Shown: one piece after another, positions 42,504 to 55,548 of the stretch
Numbering within the stretch: position 1 is the stretch's first letter
Layout of the letters: each line of letters starts with the position of its first letter
Notes under the pieces: generated by a model
Told to the model about the DNA's origin: nothing
The model's input: the letters and a program-made list of their open reading frames with translations, nothing else
Database searches by the model: none
Position numbers and translations under genes: made by a program
NCBI GenBank assembly: GCA_000231825.2
Contig: JH720343.1
Location: 481,204-545,203, forward strand
Source: Tetrahymena elliotti 4EA
Taxonomy: Eukaryota > Ciliophora > Oligohymenophorea > Hymenostomatida > Tetrahymenidae
Reading direction: 5' to 3'
DNA length: 64,000 bases

Positions 42504-44038
42504 ATGAGAGGAAATAACATTAAGCTCATACTTATTTTAGCGATGGCATACTTTGGATTAAAATGGAGATAAATTACAATTTTAGAAGTCTTGACAACCT
42601 CACTTCTATTCTCCATTACATATGTTACTTACACATACTTTACAAAAAATAAAGCAAAGCTTTACTATCAGATGAATTCTAAGAATTAAAAGATTATTGA
42701 AAATTGTCCTAGTATTAAATCTTAAAGATATTAGCCTCCTTTCTTATTTTAATAGAGTTTCGTATAGTTGCTAGCATTTTAAATGTTTGTTGGATTAAAG
42801 AAAAACTTGAAGTTTAGCAGAGAAAAAGTTATCGATCCCTAAGGAAAGATTGAAGGCATTAGTGTTTCTTGGCCAGAAGATTTAAACAAAAGATAATTAA
42901 AAAGAGAAGATGTTTTATTTTTTGTTTTACCAGGACTCACAGGTGGAGATGCTGATACCTATATCCATTAACTAGTTGATCACATATTCTCTTAGGGATA
43001 TAAATCAGTTATTTACAATTATAGGTTGCTTAGTCATGATCTAAGCTTCGAAAAAACAAAAGATCACATTAACTTAATTAGTGACTTAAGATTGACTATT
43101 GAGTATATCAAAAAGCAATATCCTGAATTTAAAGTAATTAGTTTATTTATTGATATGAACAAGTTTTTATTAATTAAATAATTTAAATCTAAATCTTTAC
43201 AATTGTAAATTTTGGAGTGTAAATATTTCAATAAGTTTCTCATTTATTTTTAATTAAAATTTTTGTAAATGACCTCATCAACACTCTAAGAAGCACTGAA
43301 TTCACTTCCGTTTTGAAGAAATTTAAGGATTTAATGAAATATTTTTTTGCATCAAGTTTTATTTTGCAAAACATCTTGGAGCATTTGATTTGAAATTTTA
43401 TTTATTTTTAGCTTTTAGAAATCTAATTTATATTAAATTTAAAATAGCATATAGTTGCTATCGGTCATTCATATGGGGCTAATTAAATAGTTAATTATCT
43501 TGGAAAGTTTAGCAGTGACCCTATAATTAAAGCAGCTGCTTCTATTGCTAACCCTTACTGCATGAATATCTCTTCTAAGTTTATTGTTGGTACTATTTAT
43601 GATTGGTTTTTGGCAAGATTATTAGCTAATAAGCTAAAATCAGTTTAGCATACTTTTGATCTAGCTCCTAAAGAGTGGGGAATCAATATGGAGAAAGCCT
43701 TGAATGCTTCAACTTTGTATGAATTTGATAATAACATTACAATTAAATTCTATGGATATCCAACTGTTGACACTTATTACAGAAAATTTGGTTGTATTAA
43801 TGAAATTTTAAATGTTAGTGTTCCTCTCTTGTGCCTAAGTGCAAGCGATGATGATATTGCTCACCAAAAAGCTTTACCCAGAGATGAAGCGCTTGTAAAC
43901 CCTAATATTATTTTAATGGAAACTGATAGAGGTTCACATGTTGTATGGCTAGAAGGAAATAACCCTTTCTCAATGAGATGCTGGTTCCCTAAACCAGTGT
44001 TAGAGTTTATGAATCAAATTATTTCACAATTAGACTGA
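42504..44038 (+). CDS. alpha/beta hydrolase, ABHD1/3-YheT type
   Basis: Two exons, 42504-43133 and 43448-44038, with a 314-bp intron give 406 residues. The N-terminus carries two hydrophobic segments (ILILAMAYFGL; LLFSITYVTYTYF) that should anchor it in a membrane. The hydrolase fold starts at VLFFVLPGLTGGDADTY, the oxyanion-hole region. The nucleophile elbow is GHSYGA (Ser about 218), the acidic residue lies in LSASDDD (about 344), and the His is in RGSHVVWLEG (about 374). The spacing and the last motif are those of the ABHD1/ABHD3 and YheT family, which includes phospholipid and ester hydrolases. The catalytic triad appears intact, so an active lipid or ester hydrolase is likely; the substrate is unknown. 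Confidence 0.88.
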
Positions 44039-44384
44039 AATATCTATTTACATAAAAAAATTAAATCTAGTTACATATCATTTATTTTTATATTAGAATA
44101 TTGTTTTTAGCAAATATATAATTTAAATATTTATTTTGTAAATTTTAATTTCTCTCAAAGTAGTTTTTTTTCCAAAATTTTTTTAATTTTAGAAATGATT
44201 TTATGATAAAAATTATGAACCAAGTATATGTAAATTTATAAAGGAATTTAAGTAATAGATAGAAGCTAGCTATTTAATACAAAGCGTCTTTCTTCAGATT
44301 AATCCACATACAATAATATTAAGACAATTTTGAAATTAATTAATTCTTAAATTTTTGTAAAAAGAAAAAAATAATTTAATAGAA
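44039..44384. other. intergenic spacer, no feature seen
   Basis: 346 bp of A/T sequence between two plus-strand genes. Confidence 0.55.
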
Positions 44385-45203
44385 ATGGATAAATTTAAAA
44401 ATAAAGTTTTGGAAGTTTTGTTTACAAAAAGTAGTGAAGAATAAGTTAAATTTGTATAAAAATAGATAGATTGTTTTAAGACTTATGATACTCCTATTTA
44501 TAACATGAAAATGCTTCAATTCTAGCTTAAAATAGCATTAATTATAAATTTTTATTTGAGTTATTTATTAATTGCTGAATTAAATAACTTGGAAGACTAC
44601 TTCTTCAACTAAAGTTATATGGGAACTACTTGGTTTGTCAGTATTTGCTTGTAAAATGTATTAATTGTTATTCCTAAAATTGTTATGATGGCTATGCTTT
44701 GGTCTGTTCTCAACAAAACAAGAAATATTGATGAACTAATAGTAAATGTTGAAGAATTCATGAAAACAAAAGTGTATTACTACAATTGTTATATCTCTAA
44801 ATATATTTGGATAAATTATGGAATAGGTGGCTTATATTTCCTAAAAAATTTATTTTTTGGATATTAAGAGTATGATTAATAAATAGTCTCTTTGTGCAAC
44901 CATATTTTATATATTATGATAGCAAGATTAATCCTTTTTATTGTAAAAATACTTATGCAATCAAAGGGCTTAACAGATTAATAGCTCTAGAATCTTATAA
45001 ATAAAAGATAATTTGCAATAACTGAAGAATTTTGTAAAAAGCATGAAGACATCTGCTCTGTTTGCTTAGACAATTATGAAGTTGGATAAATTTCTTTATA
45101 ATTAGATTGCAAACATATTTATCATATTGGTTGTATTAAAACCTGGCTCTTACAGTAAAATAAATGCCCATGCTGTAACCAATTTGCATTTAGGGAGCTT
45201 TGA
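44385..45203 (+). CDS. membrane RING-H2 finger protein (probable E3 ligase)
   Basis: A single exon encodes 272 residues. Four hydrophobic segments fill the first two thirds (for example ALIINFYLSYLLIA, FVSICLQNVLIVIP, YGIGGLYFLKNLFF and ILYIMIARLILFIV). The C-terminus is a RING-H2 finger: CSVC at about 224, LDCKHIYHIGCIKTWL, then CPCC. The order is Cys3-His2-Cys3, with the usual Trp before the last pair. This layout is common among transmembrane ubiquitin ligases of endomembranes. The C-terminal tail after the finger is very short. E3 activity is inferred from the finger. Confidence 0.85.
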
Positions 45204-46120
45204 TCAAAAAACCAAAAAAATAGTAAAACAATAAATTATTCTTTCTTATCATTAATACTTCATGCTTATTTTATGTTATTTGTTTTAAATTTAAATAATG
45301 TTTTAAATGATTTTTTCTCAAAATCAATTTTTTTTTATATTTCATAATTTTAATCTTTTCACTTTTGATTGATTGATTCATTCATTAATTTAATTAAAAA
45401 TTAAAAAATTTTTCTGATTCTTTTCATTTTGCTAATTTTTTCTATCTAAACTGAACCCAAATAAATTTAATTGTTGTTTAAAATAATTTACTTAAAGAAT
45501 AAGTCTCAGTTATTTGAAGGTTTTATTTTAATAAAATTGTATTTTAAAATTAATATAATATGCCTTGATCACTTTACTTTATTAACAAATTTTAAGAAAT
45601 ATAAGTCGAATGTTTTCACATTAAAAAAAAAGGTTTAACTTTTAAAATTATAATCATAGACATATGTTAAAATTAAACCTTAAGCGATGAAAATTTCAGA
45701 AGAAAATTCATTTACTGTTATACAAAAATTAAAATAAAGCAGAAAAATAGAGATCTTAAGTGGAATGATTCGTGTTAATTCTGACATTCAAATTTTTAAT
45801 ATGGAGGGAACATTAATTTGATAAGAAATTGAAATAAAATTGTTATTAGAAATATGTCGATTTTAAATTAATTAAATTCTAATAACGATCAAATATTTAC
45901 TAGAGTATTTTAGTGGTATTTATTTAAGTGAAGAAAAATGGATTTAAAATTTGTGACTATTAAAATTTGATTTTAAAGAATTTAAGATTGTTTAAAGCTG
46001 CTGCAGTAATAGTTAATTTTTTTTAAATAGTTTCTATTTTTTTGTTTATTGATTAATAATTAATCTTCTAATTTCTAACATTTCAGATATTCATTGATAA
46101 ATTTATGGCTAAAAGTAAAA
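45204..46120. other. intergenic, no gene seen
   Basis: 917 bp of A/T sequence upstream of the giant gene; it presumably includes its promoter. Confidence 0.5.
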
Positions 46121-49100
46121 ATGAATGAGAAAAATAGAGATAAATCTTAATCTAAGATATCAAAAAAGCTTCAGCTTACTTTAAACTTTAATCCATAAGA
46201 AATATTAGAAATCGTATATCTCGAAATAGAGCTTCTGATGCTCTTCAAGGATAAATAAAAAATTGTTGATTATCTAGATGTTTAAAAAAATATATATCTT
46301 ACAAGATTGGAAAATGTAAAATACATATTTTAATTTTAAAAGGCTAAAAATTTGTATTTAAAATTTAAACTATTAATAGGACTAATAAGATATAAATGCT
46401 TGTCTTTTCACCCTGTACATAGAAGTATTTAAGATTAAAAGTTTTTATATAGTGAAAAATAAATAATCATAAAGTGATTAGAACAAAATCATAAATCAAG
46501 CTAATGCTTGTATAGCTTTCTGTAGATAGTTTATAGAAAAATATATAAATTTATTGGAGTCTGATATCAGAGGAAGAGCTTTATTGGTATTTTATCTTAT
46601 GATAGAATTGTTTTAATGCATAGAAATAAATGATTATGTGTATGTTGAAAATATCTAAAAAAAATTTCGAAACAATATCATACTATTCTTTTCTAATTTC
46701 AATCTTAAAAGAATTTAGGAGCAATAATAAAATAATACTAATATTTGTCTCTTAAATTTTTATGTTTCTTAATTATTTGGTACGTTAGGGATTATTCAAT
46801 ATGAATTAAAATAACTGAAGGATTCTTTAGAAAACTTAGATATTTCTATCAAAATCAGATAAGATAATTTGTTAGAAAAGAGTATTTTAGACAAGTATCT
46901 AAACAATCAATAAAAAGTTTGGGAATATGAGCTAGTTATTTTTTATTTAAAATCTAAAAAGTGTAGCTGTCTTTTGAAGCTTTAAAGATATGCTGAATGT
47001 ACTTCTTATGGATAATCTGTTAAGTAGTAAATAACTAAATTTATTAGTAAAATTTCAGAGGATACTGCACAAAAAACAAAAAATTATGAAATAATTTCAA
47101 AATTTCAAAATTTAAGTGATAAAATTTCTTAAGTTTTATCTTAAAGCAATGAAAATACTAAAAATATGCTACTTGGTAATGATATTCAAGATATTTTAAA
47201 AGAGATGAAAGGAAAAGACTTTAGTCATGCTAAATAAGAAAGTTCTTTGGGTACTAACTAATATATTAATTTCAATGATTAGATTGGTCAAACTGCTGTT
47301 GACAAAGTACAAAAAAATTTAACAAATAAAATAATAACTTTATAGCATATACCTATTGATTCATAATTAAAAATAATGAATAGAGTGGATGATACTCAAA
47401 ATGTAGATTTATCTTAAACAATAAAATAAACAAATCCTATGCTCAAAGACTCAAATATATTTTCTTTAAAACATTTTATCAATAAAAATGAACAAATTTA
47501 GTAGCAAATCAAAAAAAGAAAAGAAGAATCAATAAAAGTCAACTAAAATTCTAGAAGCATAATAAATGATTTTCAAAAAGTATTAAATGATTCTATTAAT
47601 GAATTAGATGCCTCGTAAGTAGCTAAAGGATAGTTGGATAATTATAATTAAAAAAACACTTAGTCATTGAATAAGCTAAATTTTTCATTTAAAGTTAATT
47701 TTTAAAATTCTTAGAAATATATTTCATTGAACAATTTGTAAAAATAAGATCTATAAATTTAAATGAACGACTAAATTTAGAATGATTTATAGATGGTAAG
47801 ATTAAATACAAAAAATAATTCTGGTAATAATTCAAAAAAAGAAGAAATTAAGCAAACTATATCTCCCTCAAAAAACATTATCCTATCATAAAATTTTATC
47901 AAATAATTTGCTGAAAAATTAAAAACTGAAAATGGTATAGAAATCAATTAACTGTAAAGAAACAACCATTCAGAATAGAAAGACTATGAAACCAGATAAA
48001 GATAAAAGAAATTAAAGCTCTCACCATCAAGACCTAATGTAACTAATATATCTTATTTCTTCAAGCCTTAAGAATAGTCATAATAATAGCAATAAAAAAA
48101 TTTAAACTTTAGAAACAATTAAGGAAAAAAGAAATTCATTTAGAAGCTATTGGACTAAGAATCTTAAAGCTTTTTTGGTACAAAGGATTAGATTAATTCT
48201 GCTAAGAATTCTCAAAATTTACCTTAAAAATAAAATGATATTTAAAACCAAGAGTAAATAGAATTAAATCAGAAGCAAGACAGTTTTAGTGATAACTAAA
48301 CATAAGAAAATTAAAATTTGTATCCAATTTAATTGGAAAGTGAGAGAAGTTAATAAGGAGGGTATTTATTTACTGAGCCTAGATTTAGCGAACCTAATAT
48401 AATAGTTCTAGATACATAAAAAAGATAAACTTATTCTACATTAAACACTTAGGGGAATTAAGAATAATATTAACATTTCAATACTCTCCAAACTTAGCAA
48501 AAAACACTAAACACAGAATAGGATTATCCATTATAAAATGCTTTAAAAACAGAAAGTAGTAGTAATAAATATAGAAAAAGATATACAAAAATTAAAATTG
48601 ATTAGTTCAAATAATTTGAAGTAAATAAATTAATTGATGGTTCTTAAACAGAAAGAAGTAATGCTTAAACTGATTTTATTTCTTAGTAAATATCTTCTCC
48701 ATCATTTTAACAATTTAATTAGAGACCTGATTATTTTAATAAAGCTATTATCTAAATGAAAACCACAAAAGCATAAGCATCCTAATCAACTTTAAATTCT
48801 CCCAAAAATAGCAGATAGAATTCAGCTCATTAACAATTATTTGAAAAAAATAATTAAATTCAGCTTACTTAATAAAGATCAAGAAAAAGCTCTGTATCGT
48901 TACATAATTAGTAACAATCATCTTCTCCAACAAGAAATTTTGCTAATGTTGTTAATAGAGATTAATTATTCAAATAAATAAGTAATTACTCATAGCCTAA
49001 GTTAAGAGTGAACTATGAATATAATTTGTTTTAACAAGAAGAAAATTTAGAAAACCAATAATTATACTAATAGGAATAGGTTTAGTAAGTTCATAATGCT

Positions 49101-52100
49101 CGCAGTGGTTAAATTTAAGCAAGATAAATACACTATAATCGTGCAAATAAGCTTAGAAAATCTTCTTTGAGTCCCAATTAAAGTAATTTTATAAATCAAG
49201 TATCTGATCAACCTCCAAGCTTCAACCTTTCTAAATAACCGAGTTATGTTAATGGTATAGGTTCTAATTAAGAGATATAATTAAGCAAGTAGACTAGTAA
49301 TGAAACATCAAATTAAAATAATCTAGTGCCTAGAATCAACTTTGAATAGCTTAATTAAGAATCTACTTAATATATAGATTTAGTTTAAAATGAAAAGCTT
49401 AATAACAGAATACTATCTCCAAATACTACTAATTTTACATAAGGTTCTTCTCATTTCTCCAGCCAATAACAATTTGGTTTGTAATCTTAAAACACCCATT
49501 CTCCATCTTTTGCCAAAAAATTTATATAAGTATCCTAGAATTTATTTTCTTAAATCCCTCTTCACAGTTCCAGAGATAAGAGCAACTTAAGTGAAAAGTT
49601 TTACATATTAGAAGAATAAGATAAGTTAATTAATAGAAAAAGGTATAGTCGAAGTACTAATATAAGTAGAAAAAATTAATAAAGTTCAAGAATGAGAAAC
49701 AGATTCTTATCATCACACAGAAAAAGCTAAACAAGTTAGGAAAAACTTACATCAGGTCAATCGACACCTAAAAATCCAAGTTCTTTTGCAGAAAAATTAT
49801 AAGCTAGCTTTAACAGTTAAAATTATGCTCAGAATACTAAAAGTACAAATTTGTTAAATAGTACACTTAATTTTAAAGTTAGAGCTGATCAATTTGATAC
49901 AAAAAATTAAGCCTATATAGAATTTAATGACTAAAATATGCTCATCTAAAGAAGTGAAGCTAAAAATGAAATGCAAAATTTTTAGTAAAAGCCAACTAAC
50001 TTAACCAAAGAATTTAGATCTCTATCTAGCAACTAAAGAGTACGTCCTAAGACTGCATCTGCAACTAAAATTCCTCAAAGAAGTATTTCATAACATTCTA
50101 ATAATGGAGAATAACATAATAGTCTTTCTTATTTATTAAATAGTAATCATAATAATAATATTTTAAATTATTTTAAAAATACAAACTAAAAATCTGAAGA
50201 ATAAATACCCAAAAGTAATAAAGAAACCACAATAAATAATTAGATATAGATTAGAACAAAATAAACAGGAAAATTATTGTAAAGGCCAAAAAGTTCTATA
50301 GTATAAAAATTCAATAGATAGGATAATTTATAAAATACAGCTAGTTGTAATAATTTATAATTGTAGATTTAAAACTATGCTTCTAGCTCTCAGAATAATA
50401 AACATAATAAGAATTCATACCCTTTAAATGAATAATCAGAAAAGGGAGTTACAACAATAAGCACTAAAAGTAAATCTGATTATTTTTTAGAGAACTTATT
50501 GTCAATAAATTCTGTAAAATAAAATCAACCATCAGCTTTACAAATGGTTTTAAATGAGATAGAGTTTTTAAAAAAATTGAATGAAGTGATAGAGAATGAG
50601 AGAAAATAAGATTCATAGAAAAATAAAATATCTATCAAAAGTATTATAGGCAAGTTTAAAGAAGATGAAACTCTTTTAAAGTGTGTAGAAAATGCTTCTA
50701 TGCTGCTAGATTAGTAAGATTCAAAGAGATTTTCCTAAGATGGTTCTTTCTTTGCTTTAAAGAGTTTCAAAAAAATAAAAGATCCTTCAAGCTTCAATTT
50801 ATTGAGCAGTTAAAATTAGATGAATAAATAATCCTAAATATTTTAAAGGTAGCTTTCTATTGATAAATAAATTGATGAGTCTCAAAATTAGAATGAAGAA
50901 GTTTCTTTAAATTCTAATTAGGAATAGGAGGATGAAAATTGTAGTCTCTCAAAGAAATCATAGATTAATAAACTTAAAAGTGAAATTTAACGTGCTAATG
51001 AATAAATTTTATTAAATTATTTTCCTGAGCAAGAATCTAAAGGAGAAAATTATGGCTAAAAGATAAACTAAACAGATGTTTCAAATGCAAAGAAGTCAAG
51101 ATTCTCCAAACCGAGCAAGTAAATAATCTTTAAAAACTACTTCATTTTAACATTTTTTTTCATAAAAAAGGAAAAATGAAGACTAGTATTCAAAAAGAAG
51201 CAGTATTATATAGAACTCAGCATTCTATTCTCAGTCTGGAAGTCCAAAAAATACCCAATTTAAGTCTAACTAAATCAATTTTAATCAGCTAGTAAGAAAT
51301 ATTATTATTAATTTTTAATTTTTAACAATTTTTTTACAAATTTTTAACTAAAAAAAGTTTTAAGTGAAAGATGAATTAGATGAGAAATAATTAAACTGCT
51401 TTGATAACCCCGATATGAATTAGAATAGTAATAACAATGTAATATTTACAATTTAGTAAGATACTCCAACTGAATAATAAGATAGCGATTTAATCAAGAT
51501 GGAAGATTATGTTATTTCAAATTTTCCTTTTCTTTAAAAAAATAAGTTTAGTAAATAATAAGCAACCAAAATCCAATAGCCAAAAGAGATTAGTATTAAT
51601 ACCACCTTCAAAGATTAACCTCGAAATTCAATAGATTTTAATGGAGATCAAATTTTGAGTGAAGGTCAGATCTAAGTTTAAAAGAAATGGAATTAGCAGT
51701 AGCATCAACTGCAAATTAAAAAGAACTCTCAATATGCTAATGACTAACAAGCCAGCTCATCAAAGAATAATTTGATATTAAATGATTTAAATGGCTATGT
51801 GAAACAATTATCTGAGCCTAATAATTTATATTAATAACAGAGTATAAATTCTCCTCTTTTTGATTTACAGAATTCAAATATTTCTTCAAGTGCTACACCA
51901 AATTATATTTCAAGAAGAATAAATATTTAGTTAAAAGTCCCAAAAAATCTTGATCTTAAAAGAACAAAGCTGAGCATTCCATCTTTTAGCAGCTTAGAAG
52001 TTTCTTCAGCTCTTAGTAAATAAAATGGCCTCTTCAAATAACCTCAGCTTTAAACCAGTGGAAAGCAACCTCTTAAACAACTCAGTAAAGAATAGATTAA

Positions 52101-55100
52101 AAGCATTTCATATTTTAATCAAAGTTTAAAATTCAAAACTCAAGCAAATATAATGTCAAATCTTAGTATTTATGATAACATTGATGAAGGGGAGGAGAAA
52201 AAAAAAGTAGTTACTCTTTTTAAATTGTTAGAAGAAACTAATAAATCTTATGAAGTTAGAGATAAATTAATTAATAGCATTAGTGGATTAATAAAAGGAG
52301 TGAACATCTTTAATTACTCTTTATCATATCCTCCTATAGTATACTTTATGTTGATAGATGGTGTTTCTGAGAGGATAAGATTATCAATAAATTTCCAGAA
52401 AAATAATGATAATGATGAAGATCTTTACAATAATAAATTTAACATCAGCACAAGATAAAGAAATAATTCTGAATCAGAATCTTCTAAAAATTGTCATACG
52501 AATGATTATATTATAGAAAAGGATGAAGGCTCAGATGTTGAAGTAGAATTAGTCATCTAATATGGTTAGTATTAAAAAATATATATACCAATTAATCTCA
52601 CAAGAGGGATGATGGAACATCCTATAGCAGAGAGGAGCCTTCTAGTCACCGTTTGGCCATTAGTCTTTAAAGAGATGGAAAGATATTTAGAAGAAAACCA
52701 TTTAATTGATGTAACAAATAAAGAAATGCTAGGGCTAGATGAGGAGTTTCCAGTGGAAATTAAATTCACAACTTAAGAACTTAAAAAAAGAGTAAAAAGT
52801 CTAGGATTCTGTGAAAATGAAGGAAATAGTTTGAATGAGAGTTAAATTTTAGCATCTCAGAATAAATTAGACTAAGAAATGAATAAATCTCCATACTTAA
52901 AGTAAAAACTCTAAACATTATAAAACATTTAACTTGATCACATTGAAGAAATTAGTAAATCTTCCAACAGTGATGTCAAGCAGAGCATAGATACCTTTTA
53001 AAAATCCTTGACTATGAATTAGATATCAAATTAAAAGAGCATTGATGATGAATTTATTTCACCTTATCCTGAAACTAGTGATTCTTCAGTGAACAGAAAA
53101 CTTAAAATTTTAAGAAGTTAGTTTTAAAATTTGAGTTTAAATTTTGAGCTTTTTGGAGGTCTTGCATAATATTTTACCACATTTAAGAATGCAGATGCAT
53201 AGATTATTGTTTAAAAAAGAAAAAAGAAAATATTATCTTTCATTGATTTACATGAAATTCAGGGGTTGAAGGATAAGATAACTTCTTTTTTGAGATTTTC
53301 TTTTATTTATGTTCAAAAAGAAATTGGAAGAAGTTTTTGTTAAGACTTTAATAGCGAGTCATATTATCGGTACTTTTTGAAGCATTTAACTTATCTAAGA
53401 AAATAATATTTAAGATTTAAAGCTGGTTTAACAGAGTTCCCTGATGAGGAGTGCATGCAACCACTATTTATATCAAATTTTCCTTTTGATTATCCTAGTT
53501 CGGCTTATAGGTCTTAAAATCAAAAAATTCAGCTTAATGCTAATTTGCTAATTAGAAATAATGAATTCAAATCAATGAAATCATCGTTAATCAATAATTA
53601 AGAAAACAATGAAAAATAATCTGCTCTTGAAAGAAAAAGTCCTTAAAGTATCTTTAATTTAAATCTTCAAACAGAAGAGCTTTAAGGGCAAGACTAGAAT
53701 TTAGAAAAAACATTTTAATAAATAACAAATTAATCATTTAAAAATATTTCAGTTGCCAACTCTAAAATTAGAAAAACAATATTCACTTAATAAAATTTAT
53801 AAAAACAGATATAATTCAGCTATTTTAGTCATATTAAAGAAACTCAAAGCCTAATATAAAATGCATTAAATATTTACACAAAATCATCACCATCACTCAT
53901 CCTATCTTTTCTCAAAAAAAATCAAGTAATTTTTAATTTAATTTTAATCATATTTAAATTTAAAACTTAACTAAAGGATTCACACTATTTAATTATTGTC
54001 AAGCTAGTGATAAAACAAGAGGTTATTTTCAGTAATCTATTCAATGAAAATGGGGAATTTGATATTAAAGATAATTATTATTTTTATGTTTCTGCTAGAT
54101 AACTTAACTAAAATTTGTAATAAAGAAATCTATTGCCTCCTATTGAGATTTCATAAGAGTAGTTAAAGCCTTACTACAGCCAAGGAGATTATAAGCTTTT
54201 TAGCTCTTAAATAAATAAATTTATTATTTTTGGAGAAATGAACAAGAAGTAAAAATTATAGCTACTTTACTTTTTGAATAACTAAATTGGATTTACTCCT
54301 TTTGATAAATCAGATTTGTCTAAAATCTATAAGCAAAAAATAATCTTTAAAGATACAATAGCACTTGGTTAAAAGATACTGGTTGCTGATTGGGATTCTA
54401 ATCTAGCTTATAATCTGGAACTTTATAGAATTATTTTTAGATAAATTAAATAAAAATCATTATTTGATGGGACTGCTGTTTCAGAAGAACTTAGTAAAGG
54501 ATATTATAATTTGTTTATGAACAACTTTAATGAAGTTTATTAAGAGCATGGTAAGAATAAAAGAGTGGCTCTTTCTGTTTATCATAATTATGAAAGTGAT
54601 ACTGAAGAAGATAAATTACATGATTTAACTAGCAAAAAGAAAACCTAAAAGTTAAATTCCGACGGATTACCTATACTAAATAATGATGCCCAATAAGATA
54701 TTAATGAGGAATAAATGTAAGAAGATAGTAGTAAATAATTAGATAGACAAAAGACGAATTCTAACTGTAAAATTTTAGGGTTTATATTATGAATATTAAC
54801 ACATTCTTTAAAAATGTAGATTAGTTTTTACAAGACAATGATTTCCAGCAAATGCAAAAATATTACCCTTTCAAAGTTTAGAGATTTTTATAAAAAAGGC
54901 GAGAATGGTATCTTACAATAGGAAAAGTAAATAGAATGAGAATTAACTTCCATTATGATTGGAATGTCAACAGCAAAGTAGAGCAGTTTTAGATTTACTT
55001 TTACGATTTAGAAAGATAAAAAAAATTCTGTATTAAATAGCTTCCATTAAAAATATAAAATATAATTATTAGATTAATTAAATGGGATTAAGAAAGGTAT

Positions 55101-55460
55101 GCTTATTTGGATCTTCAAGCTTCTAAAAATTTTTAAATTAAGTAAATTTAAAATGTATTTTTCTTTGAAGCGTAAGGTTTTACAGGAACAAAGCCAATCA
55201 TTAAGATAAACAAAGAATTAAGTATCAAAACCATCATCATTTCTTCTCAAAAATCTATTAAGGAGCATCTTATATCTAATAGTTCTGATTTGCTGAAGTA
55301 ATTTTTTTCTTCTTTAGATTCATTTTAAGAATTTATTTCAAATAATTCATAGCTATTATCACTCAAAAGATTATCAGTTTTGCATGAATATGAATTTTTA
55401 TGGGAAGTGTATCTCTACTCTTAAATTTTATATCATGAAAAGGCCATAACTTAATTATGA
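46121..55460 (+). CDS. giant Gln/Asn/Ser-rich protein with helical TPR-like N-terminus
   Basis: Six exons (46121-46414, 46482-51118, 51171-51291, 51358-53925, 53977-54730 and 54820-55460) have consistent phases and give 3,004 residues. The first about 330 residues are helical and TPR-like (NACIAFCRQFIEKYINLLES, YELKQLKDSLENLDISIKIR, KCSCLLKLQRYAECTSYGQS). Then follow about 1,300 residues of Gln/Asn/Ser-rich low complexity. Several compact, strand-rich segments are embedded in linkers after that (KIYIPINLTRGMMEHP; ILSFIDLHEIQGLKDKI; HYLIIVKLVIKQEVIFSN; LPPIEISQEQLKPYYSQ; REWYLTIGKVNRMRINFHYD). No known catalytic domain is recognised. The stop at 55458-55460 lies 88 bp before the next large frame on the same strand, which is open back across this stop. 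The two may be one gene. Confidence 0.7.
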
Positions 55461-55548
55461 GTAGATGTATGTATTTTTGTTAATTATCTAGCCTATAAGC
55501 TCAAAAACAAAATAAATTAAATTTGTTTTCTCATTTTAAGACCTTATT

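Noticed and set aside
46316..46342. A 27-bp intron GTAAAA...AAAAG early in the giant gene
   Set aside because: It is a multiple of three, contains no TGA, and is shorter than other introns here, so read-through is simpler.
54780..54830. In-frame TGA near 54787 suggesting the giant gene ends there
   Set aside because: A GT-AG intron at 54731-54819 with matching phase removes it and restores a coding-like frame.
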